64,000 bases of DNA from Sphingobium psychrophilum (lineage in GTDB: Bacteria; Pseudomonadota; Alphaproteobacteria; Sphingomonadales; Sphingomonadaceae), in assembly GCF_012927105.1 (NCBI RefSeq), contig NZ_JABBFV010000002.1:1-64000 (forward strand), in the 5' to 3' direction. Shown here piece after piece: positions 58,084-64,000 of the stretch; position 1 is the first letter of the stretch, and the number at the start of each line of letters is the position of its first letter. The position numbers and the translations under genes are program-made. The notes beneath the pieces were generated by a model. That model saw nothing but the letters and a program-made list of their open reading frames with translations, searched no databases and was not told where the DNA came from.

Positions 58084-58580
58084 CCCTGCCATATGCAATC
58101 ATGGTGTTCGTCACCCTGCAACGACTAAGCGAGCTGATAATCGCCCGCCGCAATACCGCCAGGCTGCTGGCCGCCGGTGCGCATGAAGTCGGAGCCAGCC
58201 ATTATCCGGTCATGGTGGCGATGCACACGGCTTGGCTCGCTGCCCTATGGTTCACGGTTGGCGATCGCCCTGTCTCCATGCCGCTGCTGCTCCTTTTTGC
58301 TATTCTGCAACTGATGCGGATATGGGTGCTGGCGACCCTGGGTTCGCGCTGGACCACCCGGATCATCGTGACGCAGGACGCCGCCCTCGTTAACAAAGGG
58401 CCATTCCGTTTCCTGCGCCATCCCAATTATGCTGTGGTGACCGCCGAAATAGCCGTCCTGCCGCTGACATTCGGTCTGATATGGATCGCCGCGCTGTTCA
58501 CTCTGCTCAACGCGGCGATGCTCTACGTTCGGATCGGCGCTGAAAATCGCGCGCTTTACGACCCCGCACCACGCCTTTAG
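58080..58580 (+). CDS. isoprenylcysteine carboxyl methyltransferase-family membrane protein
   Basis: This membrane methyltransferase of about 166 residues has four hydrophobic segments and the ICMT signature N-K-G-P-F-R-F-L-R-H-P-N-Y near residues 103-115. GTG 58080 makes a GTGA overlap with the synthase stop; GTG 58071 is the alternative. Homologues BpsB and SrsB methylate phenolic or pyrone lipids made by the partner type III synthase. Its stop codon TAG is created by insertion of an IS630 element: the TA is the target and the G is the first base of the element; without the element the codon would read TAA. Confidence 0.85.
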   Translation: MTLPYAIMVFVTLQRLSELIIARRNTARLLAAGAHEVGASHYPVMVAMHTAWLAALWFTVGDRPVSMPLLLLFAILQLMRIWVLATLGSRWTTRIIVTQDAALVNKGPFRFLRHPNYAVVTAEIAVLPLTFGLIWIAALFTLLNAAMLYVRIGAENRALYDPAPRL

Positions 58581-59630
58581 AGCATCGTGCCATTAATCTG
58601 CAACATACCCAGCATGTTTGAGGTAATTCCAGCATTCGTCGGGTGAGTATAGTTGGCATATTGATCCGCCGGCCTGCCACAGGGCATTGATGGTTCTGGC
58701 CTTGGTTTTTCGGAGATGCGCTTTGAGCTTGGCGAATGCCATTTCGATGGGATTGAGATCGGGGCTGTAGGGCGGCAGGAACAGGAACCATGCGCCGCAT
58801 TCCTTGAGGATGGCGGCGGCTTTTTCGCTCTTGTGGCTGGAGAGGTTGTCGAGGATGACCATGTCGCCGGGCTTCAGCGTCGGTGCGAGTTGGGTCTCGA
58901 CATAAGTCTCGAAGATCTGGCGGTTCATCGGGCGGTCGATCACCCAGGGCGCGGTCAGTCCATCATGGCGCAGGGCGGCAATGAAGGTCTGGGTGCCCCA
59001 GTGACCGAAGGGAGCCTTTCATCTTGAGCCGCTGGCCACGACGCGCACGGCCTCGGAGCCGGGTCATCTTGGTGGTCGTGCCGGTTTCGTCGATAAACAC
59101 CAGCCGCTCCGTGCGTTGCTTCATCCACGGCTGGCGATGCGCCGTCCATATTCGGCGCCTCTGGACGATGTCAGCGCGATCGGTTTCGCTCGCCAGCAGT
59201 GTTTTTTTTGACGGTAAAGCCGTGCCGGATCAGCAACCGCGACAGCGAGGCCGGGTGCGCCTTTACCCCGCGCTCGGCCAGAAGCCGCGCTGCCAGTTCC
59301 GGCATGGTGATGTCGCCATCGGCGTCCACCCAGCCCACCAAAGCGTCGATATGGGTGCCGAGCAGATCGCTCCCCGCAGGACGGCCTTGCCGCGCAGGAG
59401 CCAGCGATCCCGTCTGTGCCTTGCGCTGCGCCAGGCGAACCGCCGTCGCCGCACTCACCCCGAAACGCCGCGCCGCCGCACGACACGACTGGCCCCGTTC
59501 GATCTCGCCAATGATCCGAACACGAAGATCAACCAAACTGCTCTTACCCATGATCCACCTCCAAAGACGGTGAATCACAAAACTCGCGCAAAGGAAATCC
59601 ACACCGATTTAGATTTCAGGTTCAATGCTC
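58580..59630. mobile_element. IS630-family insertion sequence with TA target duplication
   Basis: The element is about 1.05 kb long. TA flanks both ends (58578-58579 and 59631-59632), as expected for the IS630/Tc1-mariner group. The terminal inverted repeats begin GAGCAT on both sides and continue with partial identity (G..CC...AATCT). It lies exactly in the stop codon of the preceding methyltransferase gene. Confidence 0.82.
58593..59551 (-). pseudogene. IS630 transposase, two frame changes
   Basis: The first frame (from ATG 59551) carries the helix-turn-helix part (C-R-A-A-A-R-R-F-G-V-S, A-A-R-L-L-A-E-R-G). At a run of eight A (complement of the T-run near 59202-59209) the frame shifts to T-L-L-A-S-E-T-D-R-A-D and F-I-D-E-T-G (first catalytic Asp), a kind of programmed slip known in this family. 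A second change near 59025 leads to G-H-W-G-T-Q-T-F, I-L-D-N-L-S-S-H-K and P-P-Y-S-P-D-L-N-P-I-E, the remaining catalytic residues. The second break is probably a mutation, so the transposase may be inactive. Confidence 0.82.
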
Positions 59631-59752
59631 TAAGGGATCGCGCACAAAGCGATACCAAAAAACTGGAGCGCGCGACTGGTGTTCGCTTGAAGTCAGCGCG
59701 CTCCTGGGGTGATGACCCATGGAACCAGAAGATGACGGCTGGCGGTCCGCGC

Positions 59753-60745
59753 CTACAACAGCGCGACGACCGCCAGCCTGTCCGATGACGTCATGAACAG
59801 GCTTTTGCCATTCGGCCCAAAGCAGCAATTGGCCACAGCCTTGCCGGTGGCCACGATGCCCAGCAACGTCCCGTCCGGCGTCACGATATGCACGCCGCCA
59901 GGACCGGTCGCAAAGACATGGCCATCGGGCGCGACCTTGATCCCGTCGGGCAGGCCCGGCAGCCCTTCGGCACGTTGCTTTCGCATGTCGTGAAATAGGC
60001 GCTGGCCGGTGGGGCGACCCTTTGTGTCGAGCGTATAGGCGCGAATTTCCGGCTGTTTCTCGTCGGACAAGGCCAGATAGAGCGTGCGTCCGTCGGGCGA
60101 CAGCGCCACGCCGTTGGGACGGCGGTGGCTGCCATCGACCAGGGCAACATCGCCATCCGGCGTCAGCGCATAGAGGCCATTATGGTCGATTTCGCGCAGC
60201 GATGATGCATCGCCATCCGCAAAACCATAGGGCGGGTCGGTGAAATAGATGGTGCCCGATGGCGCAATGCACAGATCATTGGGGCTGTTGAACCGCTTGG
60301 ACCCGAAACGGTTGGCCAGGATGGTGCGTTTGGTCGTTTCCACGTCGATCCGGACGATCGCTCGCGTGCCGCTGTCGGCGGCGATCAGCTGACCGGCCGT
60401 GTCGATGGCAAGGCCGTTGAGGCCGGCTTCGCGCACGCCGGCGGGTATGGCCGTTTGCAATCCGGCGGGCGAGAGGAAGGGCTTTGTGCCTTGCCCGGCC
60501 TGCCAGCGATAAAGGATATTGGCGGGGGGATCATTGAACAGCAAATAGTCGCGCTGCGCCACCCACACCGGCCCTTCGGCCCAGCGAAACCCTTCGGCCA
60601 GTATCTCGATCGATGCCGACGGCGCGATGATCCGGTCCAGCGCTGGAGACAGGCGCGTAATGCCGCCCACTTTCGCGGGGCCAGCAGCCATTGCCGCGAC
60701 CGGCATCGCAGCCAGCGACGCCAGCACGGTCCGACGTCCGATCAA
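59753..60745 (-). CDS. exported SMP-30/gluconolactonase-family lactonase
   Basis: This 330-residue beta-propeller enzyme has G-R-R-T-V-L-A-S-L-A-A-M-P near residues 3-15 as a twin-arginine-like leader, A-E-G-F-R-W-A-E-G-P-V-W (metal Glu), N-S-P-N-D-L-C (Asn) and R-R-P-N-G-V-A-L-S-P-D-G (catalytic Asp). A TTG at 60745 is used because it overlaps the stop of the GFOR-like gene (TTGA) and includes the leader; no ATG does so. It likely hydrolyses gluconolactone in the periplasm, directly after the enzyme that could make it. Confidence 0.87.
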   Translation of the reverse strand: MIGRRTVLASLAAMPVAAMAAGPAKVGGITRLSPALDRIIAPSASIEILAEGFRWAEGPVWVAQRDYLLFNDPPANILYRWQAGQGTKPFLSPAGLQTAIPAGVREAGLNGLAIDTAGQLIAADSGTRAIVRIDVETTKRTILANRFGSKRFNSPNDLCIAPSGTIYFTDPPYGFADGDASSLREIDHNGLYALTPDGDVALVDGSHRRPNGVALSPDGRTLYLALSDEKQPEIRAYTLDTKGRPTGQRLFHDMRKQRAEGLPGLPDGIKVAPDGHVFATGPGGVHIVTPDGTLLGIVATGKAVANCCFGPNGKSLFMTSSDRLAVVALL

Positions 60746-61845
60746 GCGCCGATCCTGACGCTGCGCCCTTGCGCGGCGGATTGGTAGATCGCCTCGATCA
60801 CGCGCATGTCGGCCAGGCCTTCTTCGCCCGGCACGATCGGCGTCTTGTCCGTCAATATGCACTCGGCCAGATGATCGAGCTGCGCCGCAAACTGGTTCTT
60901 TGCGGGGGCGGGCGGGGTGCGGGGCGCCGTAACGCCGTTCTTGCGGATCGTCATGCTCTGGCCCGCATAGGGGGTCGCCGGTTCCATCCCGATCCAACCC
61001 TGGGTTCCGTGGATGCGATAGCTGTTATGCCCTGTGCTGTAGCTGGAAATACAGTCGGCGATGACGCCGGACGGAAAGCGCAGCAAGAAGCTGATCCGGT
61101 CCTCGACCGTGCGGAAACGCGGGTCGGCCCGGTCGGTGGATTCGACCGCGGTCACCTCGACCGGTTCCTCGCCGGTCAGGTAACGGGCCGCGTTCAGGCT
61201 GTATATGCCGATATCCATCATTGATCCGCCCCCCGACAAGGGCTTGTCGAGCCGCCATTGATCCGGTTTGATCGGGAAGCCATGTTCCGCCGTTATCAGT
61301 CGCGTCGGACCCACATGCCCGCCGCGCACCAGATCGATAGCCAGACGGTTATATGGTTCGAAGCGCGACCGATAACCGATCATCAGCTTCTTGCCCGCCT
61401 TGCGACTGGCCGCGATCATCGCCTGGCAATCGGCCACGGATGTCGCCATCGGCTTTTCGCACATCACATGCTTGCCGGCTTGTGCCGCGCGAATGGCGTA
61501 TTCTGCGTGCAGGCTGTTGGGCAATATGATGTAAACGGCGTCGATATCGGGATTATCGCGGATGCGATCGAAATCGGCGTAGCTGTAGCGATGCGTTTTG
61601 GGGATGCCATATTCGGCGCCATAGCTGTCGAGCTTGGCCGGGGTGCCGCTGACCAGCGCGACGATGCGGGCGTGTTCGCATCCGGCAAAATTCGGCATGA
61701 TCTGGCGCGTGGCATAGGAACCCAGCCCGACGATCGCATAGCCGATCTTGCGCGTCGGGGCTGCTGACACCCCGCTGCCGACCGAGGCCAGCATCAATCC
61801 CGCGCCCAATCCGCCCATCACCTCACGCCGCGAACCGATCGCCAT
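60742..61845 (-). CDS. gfo: glucose-fructose oxidoreductase-like (Gfo/Idh/MocA) enzyme, Tat-exported
   Basis: This 367-residue NADP-type oxidoreductase has a twin-arginine leader (S-R-R-E-V-M-G-G-L near 5-13), Rossmann motif A-I-V-G-L-G-S-Y-A (37-45) and V-M-C-E-K-P-M-A (127-134), with I-L-P-N-S-L-H-A-E and G-G-G-S-M-M-D-I-G-I-Y-S-L-N. These stretches are close to Zymomonas mobilis GFOR as I remember it. GFOR oxidises glucose to gluconolactone and reduces fructose to sorbitol in the periplasm with a bound cofactor. The gluconolactonase gene overlaps its stop. Confidence 0.82.
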   Translation of the reverse strand: MAIGSRREVMGGLGAGLMLASVGSGVSAAPTRKIGYAIVGLGSYATRQIMPNFAGCEHARIVALVSGTPAKLDSYGAEYGIPKTHRYSYADFDRIRDNPDIDAVYIILPNSLHAEYAIRAAQAGKHVMCEKPMATSVADCQAMIAASRKAGKKLMIGYRSRFEPYNRLAIDLVRGGHVGPTRLITAEHGFPIKPDQWRLDKPLSGGGSMMDIGIYSLNAARYLTGEEPVEVTAVESTDRADPRFRTVEDRISFLLRFPSGVIADCISSYSTGHNSYRIHGTQGWIGMEPATPYAGQSMTIRKNGVTAPRTPPAPAKNQFAAQLDHLAECILTDKTPIVPGEEGLADMRVIEAIYQSAAQGRSVRIGA

Positions 61846-61891
61846 ATCACTCTCCCCATGCGCCGCGCATTTTTGCCGTCAGTCGGCCAGG

Positions 61892-62176
61892 TCAACCGGG
61901 CGTCGCGCGCAGCCAGCCCAGATTGCGGGCGGCGATGGCGGCTTGCGTCCGATTGCGGACGTTGAGCTTGCGCATCAGGGCGGTCATGTGGACCTTCACG
62001 GTCGCTTCGGCCATGCCCAGTTCGTATGCAATCTGCTTGTTTAACAGGCCCGAATGGACGCAGCGCAGCACTTTCATTTGCGTGGGGGTCAGCGCAGGGG
62101 GTTCCTGGCTCCTTGCGGGCGGATGGCGAAACTCCCGTTGATCGGAACTATTGTGCAGGTCCAGCGCAATGAACAT
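61892..62176 (-). CDS. small LuxR-type DNA-binding regulator
   Basis: This 94-residue protein is little more than a GerE/LuxR helix-turn-helix: L-T-P-T-Q-M-K-V-L-R near 29-38, then N-K-Q-I-A-Y-E-L-G-M-A-E-A-T-V-K-V-H and L-N-V-R-N-R-T-Q-A. No receiver or ligand domain precedes it; the first 27 residues look unstructured. It is transcribed toward the gfo gene, 46 bases before it, and away from gntP. A stand-alone LuxR domain could act with another regulator or be a truncated response regulator. Confidence 0.75.
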   Translation of the reverse strand: MFIALDLHNSSDQREFRHPPARSQEPPALTPTQMKVLRCVHSGLLNKQIAYELGMAEATVKVHMTALMRKLNVRNRTQAAIAARNLGWLRATPG

Positions 62177-62243
62177 CCGTCCTCTCCCTGTTCGATCCGA
62201 CTCGAATCAGCCGGCCTGTTGGCCTGCCGGCTTGATTAATATC

Positions 62244-62255
62244 GTTAGCGCTAAC
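62244..62255. promoter_or_regulatory. LacI-family operator palindrome
   Basis: GTTAGCGCTAAC is a perfect 12-base palindrome with the central CG typical of LacI/GalR-family sites (compare gluconate GntR sites of the form TGTTACCGGTAACA). It lies in the 310-base gap between the divergent LuxR-type gene and gntP, which otherwise shows no gene. No LacI-type regulator is encoded in the window. Confidence 0.65.
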
Positions 62256-62486
62256 AGTAGATGGATTGGTCAGACAGGTTCAAGTCAAAAATGCGATATA
62301 CGACCCCAACTGGGTGGAATATCCGAAAATGACGCGATATCTGTCTAACAGCTTTACGCGGGCGCTGCGCCAAATGCCGGAATGGCGGCGAGCGAGAAGG
62401 GGGAGAAGGATGACGTTAACATCGCGTCGGACGGCCATCGCCGTCCATGTCCCGGCCGGGTTGCCAGATGACGGAGTCGCGTCCCG

Positions 62487-63833
62487 ATGACACCAGCGGA
62501 TTATCGACTGATCCTGGCGGCGGTGGTCGGCATAGCGCTGTCCATCATCCTCATCATCCGGGGCCGATTACACCCCTTTGTCGGCCTGCTCTGCGGCGCC
62601 TTCACCGTGGGCCTGCTCGCGGGCCTGCCGATGGAAGAAACGGCCAAGGCGGTCGAAAAGGGTGCAGGCGCCATCCTCGGCGGCACTGGTCTGGTCGTCG
62701 CGCTGGGCCTTGGCCTTGGCGCGATGCTGCAACTGTCCGACGGCGCGGGTGGCATGGCGCGCGCCGCGCTGCGCCTGTCGGGCGTGAAGGGCGCGCCATG
62801 GGCCAGCCTCTTCACCGCGATCGTGATCGGCCTGCCGCTTTTCTTCGAAACCGGCCTCGTATTGCTGTTGCCGATCGTCGCATCGGCGGCGGCGGCGTTG
62901 CCGACGGGGCAGAATGGCGACGCGGCCAAACTGCGCCTGATGCTGCCGGCGCTGGCGGGCCTGTCGGTGGTTCATGCGCTGGTGCCGCCGCATCCCGGCC
63001 CGCTGCTGGCGGTCAACGCGCTGGGGGCCAATCTCGGCCTGACCCTGCTCTACGGTCTGATGATCGGCATCCCGACCGCGATCATCGCCGGACCGCTGCT
63101 GGCGCGCTTCACCGCGCCGGGCGTGACGCTCAACCCGCCGCTGCTGGATCCGGTGAAGGTCGATGTCGCCACCCCGTCGGTCGGCCGCGCGCTGGCCGCG
63201 GTGTTGTTGCCGGTCGTCCTGATCGCCGCGGGGCAGGCGGTGGCCCTGCTGCCGCCGAATGTGGCCGTGCATTTCCACTGGCTCAGTTGGGTCAGCGATC
63301 CGGTAGTGGCGCTGCTGGTGGCCGTCCTTGCCGCCTTGCCGCTGCTGTTTGGCCGCCGCATCACCGACCGCACGATCCAGAACGCGATCTGGACCGAAGC
63401 GATGACGCCCGCTGGCGGCATCATCCTGGCGATCGGCGCGGGCGGCGCGCTCAAACAGGTGCTGGTGACGGCCGGCCTGTCGGACATGCTGGTGCGGGTG
63501 GCCGATGGCGGCGCGATTTCGCCGCTCATCCTCGCCTGGGGCGTGTCCGTCTGCATCCGCCTGGCCACCGGCTCCGCCACCGTGGCGACGATCACCACGG
63601 CCGGCGTGATGCAGGGGCTGGTCGCCGCGTCGGGGGTGGAACCGGAATGGATGGTGCTGGCGATCGGCGCAGGCTCGCTCTTCTTCTCCCACGTCAACGA
63701 TCCCGGTTTCTGGCTGGTGAAAAGCTATCTGGGGACGGATATGGCGGGCACCTTCAAGACATGGTCGATCATGGAAACCGTGGTCGCGATCGTCGGCCTG
63801 TTGCTGGTGCTGCTTGCCAGCAGTATCTTTTGA
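62487..63833 (+). CDS. gntP: GntP-family gluconate:proton symporter
   Basis: This 448-residue permease has about twelve hydrophobic segments. Family blocks include H-P-F-V-G-L-L near 29-35, P-L-F-F-E-T-G-L-V-L-L near 118-128, P-P-H-P-G-P-L near 169-175 and S-V-C-I-R-L-A-T-G-S-A-T-V near 353-365, then H-V-N-D-P-G-F-W. It imports gluconate or related sugar acids. Next to a periplasmic GFOR-like enzyme and gluconolactonase it completes a glucose-to-gluconate route; a gluconokinase is not in the window. Confidence 0.92.
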   Translation: MTPADYRLILAAVVGIALSIILIIRGRLHPFVGLLCGAFTVGLLAGLPMEETAKAVEKGAGAILGGTGLVVALGLGLGAMLQLSDGAGGMARAALRLSGVKGAPWASLFTAIVIGLPLFFETGLVLLLPIVASAAAALPTGQNGDAAKLRLMLPALAGLSVVHALVPPHPGPLLAVNALGANLGLTLLYGLMIGIPTAIIAGPLLARFTAPGVTLNPPLLDPVKVDVATPSVGRALAAVLLPVVLIAAGQAVALLPPNVAVHFHWLSWVSDPVVALLVAVLAALPLLFGRRITDRTIQNAIWTEAMTPAGGIILAIGAGGALKQVLVTAGLSDMLVRVADGGAISPLILAWGVSVCIRLATGSATVATITTAGVMQGLVAASGVEPEWMVLAIGAGSLFFSHVNDPGFWLVKSYLGTDMAGTFKTWSIMETVVAIVGLLLVLLASSIF

Positions 63834-63873
63834 GGTGGCGACCCATGTCTTCCCCCGACAGGGCAATAGTCCG

Positions 63874-64000
63874 ATGAGCCAGACGCGGCTGTCCGATCAT
63901 GTCTATGCGGCGATCGTGGACGTCATCACGGGCGAAGGGCTGGAGGTGGGCGGACGCCTGCCGGCCGAAGCGCGGCTGGCCGAGATGTTCGGCGTATCGC
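63874..64000 (+). CDS. GntR/FadR-family transcriptional regulator, N-terminal part (cut by window end)
   Basis: From ATG 63874 the 42 visible codons contain the start of a GntR winged helix: S-D-H-V-Y-A-A-I-V-D-V-I, G-G-R-L-P-A-E-A-R-L-A-E-M-F-G-V-S. The gene runs past the window. It follows gntP by 40 bases in the same direction and probably controls it in response to gluconate or its breakdown products. Confidence 0.82.
   Translation, partial: MSQTRLSDHVYAAIVDVITGEGLEVGGRLPAEARLAEMFGVS

Noticed and set aside
62447..63877. Two long frames (plus and minus) overlapping gntP
   Set aside because: Repetitive Gly/Arg- or Gln/Arg-rich translations that follow from codon bias of the permease gene.
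1..64000. tRNA or rRNA genes, CRISPR arrays, riboswitches
   Set aside because: I looked for cloverleaf-like ends, regular repeat-spacer patterns and conserved leader structures and saw none I could support by eye.

Overview
The window is a high-GC stretch whose gene content looks like a sphingomonad alphaproteobacterium (Sphingobium or Novosphingobium type). The grounds are two large TonB-dependent receptors, a MucR remnant, a Zymomonas-like glucose-fructose oxidoreductase, chromate genes and many decayed insertion sequences. This placement is inference; there is no rRNA or other decisive marker, and I saw no tRNA gene or CRISPR array.

Positions 1-10.0 kb begin with the end of an IS256 transposase. 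A two-component system follows on the minus strand, in an operon with a Tat-exported thioredoxin-fold protein and a broken DUF2282 (bufferin BufA1-like) gene. Divergent from it is a thiol-redox/sulfur operon: TlpA/ScsD-like, ScsC-like and DsbD/ScsB-like proteins, a periplasmic DsrE protein, a CstB-like persulfide dioxygenase-rhodanese and a methyltransferase. From 10.0 to 15.8 kb lies an RND efflux operon. From 16.0 to 20.6 kb are a sulfide:quinone-type flavoprotein, a SoxB-like metallophosphatase without a leader, two Prx6-type peroxiredoxins and a cysteine-free BigR-like ArsR repressor. A PmrA-type box (hexamer, N5, CTTAAG) stands before the redox operon, the RND operon and the flavoprotein gene, and probably ties them to the two-component system.

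From 20.7 to 27.7 kb one long operon carries a persulfide dioxygenase, two YeeE/YedE half-transporters, a DUF442-SQR fusion, a TauE exporter, a 48-residue HTH protein and a cyanide-insensitive bd oxidase with its small subunit. Together these can oxidise sulfide to sulfite, export it, and respire through an oxidase type known to resist sulfide. From 27.7 to 31.1 kb is a scrapyard: remnants of a ClC channel, an integrase, IS3, IS66 and mucR, and a frameshifted psd.

From 31.2 to 45.4 kb is an organosulfur-scavenging region: a TonB receptor, an exported arylsulfatase, an exported formylglycine-generating-type enzyme, an LLM monooxygenase, an AprA-like flavoprotein with an AprB-like ferredoxin, a second TonB receptor, two SsuA-like binding proteins and a TauD/AtsK dioxygenase. 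No ABC permease or ATPase accompanies the binding proteins. From 46.0 to 50.5 kb is a chromate locus (chrB, chrA, broken chrC) and a divergent porin.

From 51.2 to 54.8 kb, beyond IS110 and IS5 fragments, a KaiC-like double ATPase overlaps a hybrid histidine kinase. From 55.3 to 58.6 kb an MFS exporter is divergent from a type III polyketide synthase and a small methyltransferase, which suggests methylated alkylpyrone or alkylresorcinol lipids; an IS630 element sits exactly in the stop codon of the methyltransferase. From 59.7 kb to the end are a GFOR-like oxidoreductase, an exported gluconolactonase, a LuxR-type regulator, a LacI-type operator, a gluconate permease and the start of a GntR regulator: a periplasmic glucose-to-gluconate route with uptake.
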